Below, piece after piece: positions 23,911 to 32,620 of a stretch of 64,000 bases of DNA (the stretch's first letter is position 1; the number at the start of each line of letters is the position of its first letter). The stretch comes from Butyricicoccus pullicaecorum. Lineage in GTDB: Bacteria; Bacillota; Clostridia; Oscillospirales; Butyricicoccaceae. The position numbers and the translations under genes were made by a program. The stretch spans positions 1-64,000 of the forward strand of contig JAGZIW010000012.1 in the NCBI GenBank assembly GCA_018366035.1, given 5' to 3'. A model generated the notes under the pieces. The model searched no databases. It worked only from the letters and a program-made list of their open reading frames with translations, and had not been told where the DNA came from.

Positions 23911-25536
23911 ATGGCAAGAGATTTGTACTATGGCGAGGACGCCAGAATGCGGCTGCAAAACGGTATGGACCAATTGGCCGATGCAGTCAAGACAACAATT
24001 GGTCCACAGGGCCGCAATGTATTGGTGAGCGGGACCGGTGGTAAGCCGGTTATTACCAATGAGGCTTCGGGTGTGACCCGAGACTTTGAACTGAGTGATA
24101 TTTCGGAAAATCTGGGAGCGCAGATGCTCACAGAGGTCGCAGCCAAAATCAAGGACGCTGTTGGAGACGGTACAACGACAGCAATCTTGTTGACGCAGGC
24201 AATCATCTGCGAGGGAATCAAAAATATGGCAGCTGGTGCAGATCCCATGGGTCTGCGGCGCGGTATTCATGGCGCAGTAGACGCGGCAGTGCAGTCAATC
24301 CGCGAGAGCGCATATCAGTTGGAGAAAAAAGAGGATATCGTACAGGTTGCGTCCATTTCGGGCGCGGACCCACAGACTGGAGAAATGCTTGGCGATATTA
24401 TGGAGCAGGTCGGGCAGGACGGTGTAATCACCGTGGAGGAATCCAAAACCATGGAGACACGCTTCGAAATCGTCAAGGGAAGCCAGTTTGACAAGGGATA
24501 TCTTTCAGGATATATGGTAACCGATTCGGAAAAGATGATAGTCGAAATGGACGAGCCGTATCTGTTGTTTACCGACAAGAAGATCACGGACTTGCAGGAT
24601 ATCTTACCGATTTTGGATCAGGTGGCACAAAACCGTGGGCGGTTGGTTATTGTGGCAGAGGACGTGTCTGGTGAGGCACTCAAGGCACTCATCATCAACA
24701 AGATGCAGGGCACGGTCGAGGCAGCGGCAGTACGCGCCCCGGGCTTCGGTGACCGCAAAAAGGCGTTGGTCGATGAACTGGCACTGTTGACTGGTGCGAC
24801 AGTTGTGCGTGAGGAGACTGGATTTATCCTGCGTGATGCAACAATGGATATGTTAGGTCGTGCAGAAAAAGTCACTATTAGCAAGGATCGCACAGTCATT
24901 GTTGGTGGTGCGGGTGACAAAGAGGCGATTCAGACAGAAATCGATAAGCTGCGCCGTCAGCTGGCAGATGCAAAAGATGAGTTTGCGGAAGATCGCGCAC
25001 GTGAGCGGCTGGGCAAGCTTGCCGGCGGTGTAGCCGTTATCCGGTTGGGCGCTGCATCGGAGCTGGAACTGAAGGATAAGAAGGCACGTCTGGAAAATGC
25101 CATGCATGCAGTGCGCGCTGCGATGGCAGAGGGTATTGTAGCTGGCGGCGGCGTCGCATTCTGCAACGCAATTCCGGCAGTGCAGGCTTATGCTGACGCG
25201 CGTGAAGGGGACGAGCGTGTGGGTGCGCAAATCGTTGCACGTGCGCTGTATGCACCATTCCGTCAGATTGTAGAAAATGCAGGTATGGACGGTGCGGTTG
25301 TGGCGGCAGAGGCTGCAAAGCGTGGTGTCGGCTTTGGCATGGACGTAACTACGGGAGAATATGTAGATATGATTCAAGCAGGCATTGTCGATCCGGCAAA
25401 GGTGGTTCGTCTGGCGCTGGAAAATGCGGCGTCCATGGCAGCAGTATTCCTTACAACCGAGGCGAATGTCATCGACCCTAAGGACGAAGCATGGCTGCGT
25501 GCGCAGATGGCTGCGGGCCGGAGCCCATTTGTATAA
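23911..25536 (+). CDS. Divergent GroEL-like chaperonin with altered ATPase residues
   Basis: Full-length group I chaperonin, 541 aa, no groES beside it. The ATP-binding GDGTTT (Asp86), AGGVAVIRLGAASE and AGGGVAF are intact. The two aspartates that E. coli GroEL needs to hydrolyse ATP are changed: Asp52 (ITKDG) is Glu51 (ITNEA) and Asp398 (VEDALHATRAA) is Asn396 (LENAMHAVRAA), in gap-free alignment around both. The C-terminal Gly-Gly-Met tail is missing; it ends GRSPFV. It is the last gene of the cluster, suggesting a dedicated folding or holding role for one of the enzymes. ATG 23911 follows GGGAG. Confidence 0.9.
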   Translation: MARDLYYGEDARMRLQNGMDQLADAVKTTIGPQGRNVLVSGTGGKPVITNEASGVTRDFELSDISENLGAQMLTEVAAKIKDAVGDGTTTAILLTQAIICEGIKNMAAGADPMGLRRGIHGAVDAAVQSIRESAYQLEKKEDIVQVASISGADPQTGEMLGDIMEQVGQDGVITVEESKTMETRFEIVKGSQFDKGYLSGYMVTDSEKMIVEMDEPYLLFTDKKITDLQDILPILDQVAQNRGRLVIVAEDVSGEALKALIINKMQGTVEAAAVRAPGFGDRKKALVDELALLTGATVVREETGFILRDATMDMLGRAEKVTISKDRTVIVGGAGDKEAIQTEIDKLRRQLADAKDEFAEDRARERLGKLAGGVAVIRLGAASELELKDKKARLENAMHAVRAAMAEGIVAGGGVAFCNAIPAVQAYADAREGDERVGAQIVARALYAPFRQIVENAGMDGAVVAAEAAKRGVGFGMDVTTGEYVDMIQAGIVDPAKVVRLALENAASMAAVFLTTEANVIDPKDEAWLRAQMAAGRSPFV

Positions 25537-25580
25537 TTATATTTCATGGGGACACCATCGTGTCCTTACTGATACAGATA

Positions 25581-25616
25581 AAAAATGGTGCCAGAGTTGA
25601 TTCTGGCACCATTTTT
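25581..25616. terminator. Terminator of the zwitterion cluster
   Basis: 15-bp perfect stem AAAAATGGTGCCAGA/TCTGGCACCATTTTT with a 6-nt loop. It ends the cluster and also serves the convergent gene at 25633. Confidence 0.88.
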
Positions 25617-25632
25617 ATCTCCATATTTTTGA

Positions 25633-26094
25633 TTATATAGCTGCAATTTGAGATGAGAGATTCTTTTCTCCTCGGAACAGGAGCAGCAGGTACGTAAAGC
25701 AGCACGGCCAGAAAAACAGTGCCGTGAGACAGCAAAACAACTGCTCGATATAGAATGTGATGCAAATAGAGGTCACTGTTTCGGGCAGACGTATCGCCCA
25801 CCATAAAAAATAAATATAATGATTAAAAGCTGTAAGATTTTCTCTGACAAACAAAAAGCAGGCAAAAAATATGATGTAGAAAAGCAGATTTTTATTGATA
25901 AATTGTAAGAAATCGATGACGCGATAATGCAGTTTGGACGCTTCCGTTGCGATGGGGATACAAGCCAATATTGCGACGAAACCGGTTGTGATGATGTTGG
26001 GAAAAGAATTCTGAAGGATATGCAGATAGCAAATCACAGCCATGAGAGCGAAATAAGCGGAGATATACAGGAATGCTTTTTTATACTTGTCCAT
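25633..26094 (-). CDS. Small integral membrane protein of unknown function
   Basis: I do not recognise this family. The 153-residue product has about four hydrophobic segments (roughly 8-26, 33-50, 66-85 and 112-142) with a Phe/Cys-rich last segment (FCCLTALFFWPCCFTYLLLLF) and a short basic tail. AAGGAG lies 9 nt before the ATG, so translation is likely. It stands alone between a terminator and the metY promoter region. Confidence 0.65.
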   Translation of the reverse strand: MDKYKKAFLYISAYFALMAVICYLHILQNSFPNIITTGFVAILACIPIATEASKLHYRVIDFLQFINKNLLFYIIFFACFLFVRENLTAFNHYIYFLWWAIRLPETVTSICITFYIEQLFCCLTALFFWPCCFTYLLLLFRGEKNLSSQIAAI

Positions 26095-26423
26095 ATTGTA
26101 TCACTCCTTGCACCCTTGAATTTTATGAGAATAGTATAAAATTTTATTGTGGCACTGTCAATATTAGGGTAGGTAGAATGTGATGTGAAATATAAATAAA
26201 ATGACGAGACAGTTTTTGGATATTTTGTTATTGACAAGAACGCTTTTGCTTGTTAAAATACAGAATCAAAGAAACATATAAAATAACTAGGTATTTGAGA
26301 AAGGTTGGACTGTGTATGCGCTATGTATTTCCAATCCTTCTGCGAGCCGGCTGGCGCTGCGGACGAATGTGATGTATCTGCGTTTATCATCAATACACCA
26401 CATACAAAGGAGAACATCACACA
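26095..26423 (+). promoter_or_regulatory. metY-cysK promoter and leader
   Basis: TTGACA (26231-26236), 17 nt, TAAAAT (26254-26259) is a strong promoter. The leader of about 155 nt contains an 18-codon frame (26316-26372, MRYVFPILLRAGWRCGRM) with one Cys codon near its end. I see neither a SAM riboswitch nor a T-box. The left part of this region is the leader of the minus-strand membrane protein. Confidence 0.55.
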
Positions 26424-27707
26424 ATGGATACAAATAGAACTTACCGATTTGAAACCCTTCAGCTGCACGCCGGACAGGAGCAGCCAGACCCAGCAACCGG
26501 TGCACGTGCGGTTCCCATTTATCAGACGGCAGCATACGTGTTTGACTCTGCTCAGCAGGCGGCCGAGCGGTTTGCATTGCGCGATGCCGGCAATATTTAC
26601 AGCCGCTTGACCAATCCCACAACGGCAGCCTTGGAAGCGCGGATTGCGGCATTGGAGGAGGGTGCCGCGGCGCTGGCACTTGCTTCCGGTGCGGCGGCAA
26701 TCACCTACGCTTTGCAGAATCTGGTGCGTGCCGGTGACCATATTGTGGCACAGCGCACGATTTACGGCGGTTCCTATAATTTGTTGCAGCATACATTTCC
26801 GCAGCAGGGGGTAACGACCACCTTTGTTGACCCGCTGACTGAGTCCTTCGAAGCAGCAATCCAACCCAATACCAAAGTCATCTTTGTGGAAACCCTCAGC
26901 AATCCCAACAGTGATGTCATTGATCTCGATGCACTGGCGCAGATTGCACATCGGCATCAAATCCCCCTTGTCGTAGACAATACATTTGCAACCCCTTACC
27001 TGATTCGTCCGATTGTACACGGTGCGGATATTGTCGTACACTCTGCTACCAAATTTTTGGGCGGGCATGGTACAACGCTGGGCGGTGTGATTGTGGAAAG
27101 CGGTGCTTTCGATTGGAAGGCATCTGGAAAATTTCCGCAGCTTTCTGAGCCAGACGCAAGCTATCATGGAGTATGCTTTGCAGATGCTTGCGGCGCAGCG
27201 GCATTCTGTACCAGAATCCGTGCGGTTTTACTGCGGGATACGGGAGCGGTTTTGTCTCCGTTTGATGCGTTCTTGTTATTGCAGGGTTTGGAAACCTTAT
27301 CACTGCGTGTAGAGCGGCACGTGCAAAATGCACTGCGTGCAGTCCGGTTTTTGAATGAGCACCCTGCCATAGAAGCGGTACACCACCCATCTTTGCCGGA
27401 CAGTCCGACACATGGTTTGTATCAAAACTATTTCCCACAGGGAGCAGGCTCTATTTTTACCATAGAAATTGCTGGTGGTGCACAGGCGGCACAGCGGTTT
27501 ATTGATCGCTTACAGTTATTTTCTCTGCTTGCCAATGTAGCAGATGCAAAATCGCTGGTGATTCACCCTGCATCGACAACGCATGCACAGATGAATCAGG
27601 AGGAACAGGAAGCAGCAGGGATTCGTTCCGGCACTGTGCGCTTGTCCATTGGGCTTGAGCATATCGAAGATATCTTAGAAGATTTGAAGCAAGCACTGGA
27701 AAATTGA
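26424..27707 (+). CDS. metY: O-acetylhomoserine sulfhydrylase
   Basis: PLP enzyme making homocysteine from O-acetylhomoserine and sulfide. The 427-residue length fits the MetY branch, longer than cystathionine synthases (about 380). Motifs: ETLQLHAGQEQPDP at the start, NIYSRLTNPTTAALEAR near 55, and SATKFLGGHGTTLGG near 204 with the PLP lysine. AAAGGAG precedes the ATG. The cysK gene begins 12 nt later, so sulfide is fed to both homocysteine and cysteine. Confidence 0.95.
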   Translation: MDTNRTYRFETLQLHAGQEQPDPATGARAVPIYQTAAYVFDSAQQAAERFALRDAGNIYSRLTNPTTAALEARIAALEEGAAALALASGAAAITYALQNLVRAGDHIVAQRTIYGGSYNLLQHTFPQQGVTTTFVDPLTESFEAAIQPNTKVIFVETLSNPNSDVIDLDALAQIAHRHQIPLVVDNTFATPYLIRPIVHGADIVVHSATKFLGGHGTTLGGVIVESGAFDWKASGKFPQLSEPDASYHGVCFADACGAAAFCTRIRAVLLRDTGAVLSPFDAFLLLQGLETLSLRVERHVQNALRAVRFLNEHPAIEAVHHPSLPDSPTHGLYQNYFPQGAGSIFTIEIAGGAQAAQRFIDRLQLFSLLANVADAKSLVIHPASTTHAQMNQEEQEAAGIRSGTVRLSIGLEHIEDILEDLKQALEN

Positions 27708-27719
27708 GGAGGAAAAAAC

Positions 27720-28655
27720 ATGGCAAGGATTTTTGCACGTGCTTCTGATTTGATTGGCGGCACACCGTTGGTTGCGCTGCATGCAGTTTGCAAGGCACAT
27801 AACGTGCATGCACGCGTTCTGGCAAAGTTGGAATGTATGAATCCGGCGGGGTCAGCCAAAGACCGCGCGGCGCGTAATATGATTGAAGAAGCAGAGCGCA
27901 CAGGTCAACTGAAGTCGGGCGGCACAATTATCGAGCCGACTTCCGGCAATACTGGAATTGGGTTGGCGTCGGTCGCTGTTCCGCGGGGATATCGTGTGAT
28001 TTTGACTATGCCCGAAACCATGTCGATGGAACGCCGCCGATTGATTGCTGCCTATGGCGCGGAGATTGTGCTGACATCGGGCGCAAAGGGCATGCAGGGT
28101 GCTGTGGAGAAGGCACAGGCGCTGCATGAGGAGATCGCAGGCAGTATCCTTGCAGGGCAGTTTGACAATCCGGCAAATCCAGCGGCACATTATAAGACCA
28201 CAGGTCCTGAAATCTGGCAGGATACTGACGGACAGGTGGACGCCTTTGTTGCCGGAGTTGGAACGGGCGGCACCATCAGCGGCGCAGGAAGATATCTGAA
28301 GGAGCAAAATCCCAATTTACACATTATGGCGGTAGAACCGGCAGATTCGCCGCTGCTCTCAGCAGGCAAAGCAGGACCGCATAAAATTCAGGGGATCGGC
28401 GCAAACTTTGTACCACAAACGCTGGATCGGAGTATTTATAATGAAATTTTTACAGCAAAGTTTGAGGACGCAGTCTCCTTTGCGCGTGAACTTGCTCGAA
28501 AAGAGGGACTGTTGGTGGGGATTTCCGGAGGTGCGGCAGTCAGCGCTGCGATTGACTTGGCAAAACGTCCGGAATATGAAGGAAAGACAATTGTTGTGAT
28601 TTTACCGGATACGGGGGATCGTTATCTCAGTACAGGTATTTTTGATATAGATTGA
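27720..28655 (+). CDS. cysK: Cysteine synthase A
   Basis: O-acetylserine sulfhydrylase, 311 aa. The PLP lysine is in NPAGSAKDRAARNM (about 41-54), followed by EPTSGNTGIGLA (substrate loop) and GVGTGGTISGAGRYL (phosphate-binding loop). The chain ends in DRYLSTGIFDID. GAGGAGG lies before the ATG and the gene is in one unit with metY. Confidence 0.96.
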   Translation: MARIFARASDLIGGTPLVALHAVCKAHNVHARVLAKLECMNPAGSAKDRAARNMIEEAERTGQLKSGGTIIEPTSGNTGIGLASVAVPRGYRVILTMPETMSMERRRLIAAYGAEIVLTSGAKGMQGAVEKAQALHEEIAGSILAGQFDNPANPAAHYKTTGPEIWQDTDGQVDAFVAGVGTGGTISGAGRYLKEQNPNLHIMAVEPADSPLLSAGKAGPHKIQGIGANFVPQTLDRSIYNEIFTAKFEDAVSFARELARKEGLLVGISGGAAVSAAIDLAKRPEYEGKTIVVILPDTGDRYLSTGIFDID

Positions 28656-28740
28656 CGGAACGTATACTAATTTTGTATAATATGTCTGAAAAGGGCAGAA
28701 GAATTACATATAAATTAGGTATGAAAAAGAGGAGAAGGAC

Positions 28741-28769
28741 TTGCAAAGCCAAGAAAAAGACGGTATAAT
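28741..28769 (+). promoter_or_regulatory. Rubredoxin promoter
   Basis: TTGCAA (28741-28746), 17 nt, TATAAT (28764-28769). The ten bases TTGCAAAGCC at the -35 recur at the -35 of the gene at 41198. Confidence 0.65.
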
Positions 28770-28868
28770 AAAAATGCAGAAAGGGAATACAAAGTGATAG
28801 AAAATCACCTTTCCCTCTCTTCTAAAAGACAAAATATGATAATTTTCTTGCCATAAGGAGAAGTTGAA

Positions 28869-29030
28869 ATGAACAAGTATGTATGTGATATCTGTGGATA
28901 TGTTTATGATGAAGCAATTGGTGATGCAGACAACGGTGTAGCAGCTGGTACAACATGGGACGCGCTGCCGGCAGATTTTGTTTGTCCGCTGTGTGGTGTG
29001 GGCAAGGAGTCTTTCTCTAAGATGGACTAA
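28869..29030 (+). CDS. Rubredoxin
   Basis: Small one-iron electron carrier of 53 aa. The two Cys-x2-Cys knuckles are CDICGYVYDE (from residue 6) and CPLCGVGKESF (near 39), with the conserved TWDALPADFVCP between. AAGGAG lies upstream of ATG 28869 and it has its own promoter and terminator. In anaerobes it typically passes electrons to peroxide- or oxygen-detoxifying enzymes; no rubrerythrin or desulfoferrodoxin is adjacent. Confidence 0.95.
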   Translation: MNKYVCDICGYVYDEAIGDADNGVAAGTTWDALPADFVCPLCGVGKESFSKMD

Positions 29031-29101
29031 GTCCACAATTTTATAATTTAGATTTACTTTTTCATGATTCTGTCTGAAATTCCTATCTTTTATTTTGCAC
29101 C

Positions 29102-29128
29102 AAAAAGGACGCGGTTTGCGTCCTTTTT
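29102..29128 (+). terminator. Rubredoxin terminator
   Basis: AAAAAGGACGC (29102-29112)/GCGTCCTTTTT (29118-29128) with a 5-nt loop. Confidence 0.85.
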
Positions 29129-29162
29129 GAATACATTTTCGGAAAAAAGCGATTGTCAATAG

Positions 29163-29200
29163 AAAACCGCCTGTTCGGATATTCCGAACAGGCGGTTTTT
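29163..29200. terminator. Terminator of the MATE gene
   Basis: 17-bp stem AAAACCGCCTGTTCGGA/TCCGAACAGGCGGTTTT. It is symmetric enough to work on both strands and lies beyond the stop of the minus-strand exporter. Confidence 0.85.
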
Positions 29201-29262
29201 GCGTATGTAAAATGTGGAGCTGAATAAACGACCACGTTTCATCTCTGGGCTCTTATCATAAG

Positions 29263-30618
29263 CTATTCGGGCAGCTTGCTGATGAGTTGACGGTGTACAC
29301 GGTAATACAGCAGCACAGCGGCGAGCAGACCAACGGCTTCTGCCAGCGGGAAAGACAGCCAAACGGCTGACAGACTGTAACGTGCCAGAAGTGCGGCAAG
29401 CGGGAGAATCACAATCAGCTGACGCAGCAGAGCAACAAACAATGATTCGCTGCCGCGTCCCAATCCCTGCATACAGCCGGAAAGGATCAGCGAGATACCA
29501 GCCAGACAGAATGAAGTAGAGATGATACGAATGCCGGGAATACCAATGGCAATCATGGCCTCGGAGGCGTCGAACAGTCGAAGCAGCGGCACGGGCAACG
29601 CTTCAAACAGCAGCGTGCCAACAACCATAATGCCCAGACCGAGAAACATTGCGTAACGGGTGATCCGTTCAATGCGTCGGCGTTTTTTCGCACCGTAGTT
29701 GTAGCCAATCATAGGGATAAGCGCATTGTTCAGACCATAGATTGGCATGAACAGAAAGTTTTGCAGCTTATAGTAAATGCCGTAAAAGCCAACTGCGGTC
29801 TGCGAGAACGGCATTAAGATACGGTTGAAACCGACGGTGAGCACGCTCATTAGTGATTGCTGTAAGGCGGCGGGCAAGCCAATACGCACGATTTCGCGCA
29901 GAATAGCTGCATCTGGTCGGAATCCGCGCAGATGGATATGGACATCGTGATTGAATTTCACATTGATGAAAAAACCAATCATCATGGCAACGATTTGGGA
30001 CAGGACTGTGGCAAGTGCTGCGCCTGTGGTGCCGAGAGCGGGACAGCCCAGCAGACCAAAAATCATAATGGGGTCAAGCACGCAGTTGAGAACCGCGCCA
30101 ATCAGCTGTGTAATCATGTGATAGACGGTGTTGCCTGTTGCCTGCATCAGTCGCTCTGCCGTGAACAGTAAAAACACACCGCAGGAGGCGACCGAAACAA
30201 CCGTTACATAGCTGGTTCCCATGTCGATTACGGCAGGGACGTTGGTGAACAGTTCGATGAAGGATCGACCAAACAGCAAACCGAGCACAGCAAACAGTAT
30301 CCAGAAGCAGACAGATAGAAAAATGCCATTGGAGGCGACTGCGTCCGCCTCTTGCTGCTTTTTCTCGCCCAAACGGCGGGACAGCAGCGCGTTGATGCCA
30401 ACACCGGTACCGGTTGCCACGGCAATCATCAAAAGCTGTACCGGAAACGCAAGCGTCACTGCGGTCAATGCATCTTCACTGATTCGGGCGACAAAGGCAC
30501 TGTCTACGATGTTGTACAGCGCTTGTACGAGCATGGACAGCATGATGGGAAAGGACATGGTGAGAATCAGCCGCCCTTCCGACATGGTACCCATTTTGTT
30601 TTCATTTGCATTTTCCAT
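29263..30618 (-). CDS. MATE family efflux transporter
   Basis: Twelve-segment Na+ or H+ driven multidrug/toxin exporter of 451 aa. The opening LILTMSFPIMLSMLVQALYNIVDSAFVARI and the mid-chain PIYGLNNALIPMIGYNYGAKKRRR loop are typical of the DinF/NorM-like clostridial MATE group. A promoter reads TTGACT, 17 nt, TATAAT on the minus strand (30772-30777 and 30749-30754). Substrate cannot be told from sequence. Confidence 0.9.
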   Translation of the reverse strand: MENANENKMGTMSEGRLILTMSFPIMLSMLVQALYNIVDSAFVARISEDALTAVTLAFPVQLLMIAVATGTGVGINALLSRRLGEKKQQEADAVASNGIFLSVCFWILFAVLGLLFGRSFIELFTNVPAVIDMGTSYVTVVSVASCGVFLLFTAERLMQATGNTVYHMITQLIGAVLNCVLDPIMIFGLLGCPALGTTGAALATVLSQIVAMMIGFFINVKFNHDVHIHLRGFRPDAAILREIVRIGLPAALQQSLMSVLTVGFNRILMPFSQTAVGFYGIYYKLQNFLFMPIYGLNNALIPMIGYNYGAKKRRRIERITRYAMFLGLGIMVVGTLLFEALPVPLLRLFDASEAMIAIGIPGIRIISTSFCLAGISLILSGCMQGLGRGSESLFVALLRQLIVILPLAALLARYSLSAVWLSFPLAEAVGLLAAVLLYYRVHRQLISKLPE

Positions 30619-30748
30619 AGAAATCCCCCCTGCTCTGCGCGAAATAGACGGTCAAATCTGAGTATCCGGCGGGGCTGGGTGACGAGACAAAACACGGCAA
30701 TCAGTCCGAAATCGGATAGTCAGAAAATGAAGTTTTTTTGACACCCTA

Positions 30749-30777
30749 ATTATAGTAGCGCGTTTTTCAAAAGTCAA
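30749..30777 (-). promoter_or_regulatory. MATE gene promoter
   Basis: Minus-strand TTGACT (30772-30777), 17 nt, TATAAT (30749-30754). The leader to the ATG is about 120 nt. Confidence 0.6.
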
Positions 30778-30902
30778 GCGGGAAAAACAGATCGGCACAG
30801 ATACACTTCTATTTGCCTGCAAGGTTTGGAAAAATAGGGAGTATTCCTGTGAATGGGGAAGAGCGGGAGTACGGTAAAGAGAGGTCTTGCCTATTGGCTG
30901 CG

Positions 30903-32255
30903 TTATGTACCAAAGTAAGAAAAGTGCATGTAATCTCGTTTAGATGTCCATGCATCACCACCCCAAGCAAATCCGTGTGCTGCAAATGCGCGCACGACAT
31001 CTCCGCCGGCAGGAATGGAGTAGGGATCAAGAATCGGTGTCCAGTGGGAACCGGTTGTTACCTTGATGACTTTGCCGTTTTGATCAATGGTACATTCCAT
31101 ATTTTCCATATAGTTGAGGTCGATGGCGGTTCCCTGCCGGTGTTCAGAGCGTGTGCTTGCACGCCAAGAGTAGCCGCCGGCGTCCTTGATTGGGAACTTT
31201 TCATCGCCCTCAAAAATTTCATCGAATACAGCGTGCACTTCATCTGCAATCGCTTTATGTACTTTGAAGGTTCGAGTTGCAGGGGTTTTCTGTCCACTGG
31301 ACAGCAAAGACCATACCTTGACAGTAATGTCGACCATGTTGGCTTCTGCTTCTTCTTGTGTGGTATAATAATCACCGTTTTCCCCAAAGACAGACAGCTT
31401 TTTTTCAGAAACCGTACCGGAAACCGGAATCGGATCGCCCATAATCAAGAGCTGGTCATTTTCTTCGGATAAATCTGGTTCTGTCTGGGTTGCGCTTTCT
31501 GTCTGCTCTGTCTTTCCGTCCGTCTGCGACGCTTTGTCTGTGTCCTGCGGGTTTGTGCCCATAACAGTGTCATCTGTAATGGTATCAGAAGGCTTGAGCG
31601 GCTTGGCATCAAAGCACTCCAAGAAGCGGTTTGCCATAATGAGGGACTGCTCACGGGTCGCGGTGCCCAACGGATCCAAAAGGGTGAGTGTTTGACCGGC
31701 GCGCTCCGGATCGTGAGACTGGGTGACTTCAACCCCCCTTATGATTCCGCTTGAGAGCATGATTTCGGTTGCAGAAACAGCATAGGGGCGTAAATCTTTA
31801 CCGTCTGGAAAGGATTTGGCAGATACTGTGATTTTGGGCTTGTCCGCTTCGCAGCGTGTGCGTACATTTTCAAGGATCACGCAGAGGTCTTGCCGGCTGA
31901 CCGGCTCATTCGGAGCAAAATGGTTTTGGTCACGTCCGGAGACGAGCTTCATTTCATAGGCGGTATTGACATAGGGGTCTTTACAGTCCTTGAAATACAC
32001 TTTTTTTGTCCGCGGAACCTTTGTTTTTCTTTCGGCTTCATAGAGATTGAGGGCAACCGCACAAAATTCGGCACGGGATATGGGCGTGCGTGCATCTAGG
32101 GAAGCAAATTTATCGGGAGCCAGTCCAGCGGTTCCGGCTGCCAGCACGTCGGATTTTGCCCACGGAGAGATCCCTGTGAGTGCATAGGCAGGTGACAGGC
32201 TGGAAATGGAGAGTATGGCAGTCAAAAATGTGCACAGTAGACGGGGGTGTTTCAT
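30903..32255 (-). CDS. SLH-domain D-alanyl-D-alanine carboxypeptidase, M15 family
   Basis: Exported 450-residue protein. A signal peptide (about 1-26, ending SPAYA) is followed by three S-layer-homology-type repeats to about residue 215 (for example ISRAEFCAVALNLYE and VSRQDLCVILENV), an acidic Thr/Gln/Ser-rich linker (about 225-270), and a C-terminal VanY-like zinc peptidase with RSEHRQGTAIDLNY and DYMHFSYFG, which supply the metal His/Asp and catalytic residues. SLH repeats bind secondary cell-wall polymer, so the enzyme should trim peptidoglycan stems while held at the wall. Confidence 0.88.
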   Translation of the reverse strand: MKHPRLLCTFLTAILSISSLSPAYALTGISPWAKSDVLAAGTAGLAPDKFASLDARTPISRAEFCAVALNLYEAERKTKVPRTKKVYFKDCKDPYVNTAYEMKLVSGRDQNHFAPNEPVSRQDLCVILENVRTRCEADKPKITVSAKSFPDGKDLRPYAVSATEIMLSSGIIRGVEVTQSHDPERAGQTLTLLDPLGTATREQSLIMANRFLECFDAKPLKPSDTITDDTVMGTNPQDTDKASQTDGKTEQTESATQTEPDLSEENDQLLIMGDPIPVSGTVSEKKLSVFGENGDYYTTQEEAEANMVDITVKVWSLLSSGQKTPATRTFKVHKAIADEVHAVFDEIFEGDEKFPIKDAGGYSWRASTRSEHRQGTAIDLNYMENMECTIDQNGKVIKVTTGSHWTPILDPYSIPAGGDVVRAFAAHGFAWGGDAWTSKRDYMHFSYFGT

Positions 32256-32620
32256 TATTATGAGAACTCCTTTCTAAGCCCGTTTGATAAGACAACGGTG
32301 AAAAGAAAAATTACAATTTGGTTACAGGTTCATTACATCATATTCCATATAAAATGTCAATTATATTGACGAAAATCACTTGGCTTTGTTCCACACATTG
32401 GAATGTGACCGATTCGGAATAAACAAGCCCTTTGGGGATAACTTTGTGTATGAGGTGGAAAAGTGATTACACAAGGCGCAAGAAAAAAGAGAGAAAAATG
32501 CGATAAAATGTAACTATTTTAGAAAAAATGTGGCAAAAATACAATAGATAAAAAGTTATACACACAGTCCACAGGGTTATCCACAAACAAAATAATAGAA
32601 ATAAAAATAACAAAAGGTAA
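32256..32620. promoter_or_regulatory. AT-rich intergenic region with DnaA-box sequences
   Basis: The 365-nt region upstream of the minus-strand peptidase holds TTATACACA (32556-32564) and TTATCCACA (32577-32585), 21 nt apart, and a one-mismatch box on the other strand (TGGGGATAA, 32433-32441). No gene is visible. The neighbours are not replication genes, so an origin is unlikely; a DnaA-regulated or DnaA-titrating site is possible. Confidence 0.4.

Noticed and set aside
26316..26372. 18-codon frame in the metY leader as a possible cysteine attenuator peptide
   Set aside because: Only one Cys codon, no clear terminator/antiterminator pair after it, and a weak ribosome site.
32256..32620. Replication origin
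   Set aside because: DnaA boxes are present but there is no dnaA, dnaN, parAB or rpmH nearby and only two full boxes.
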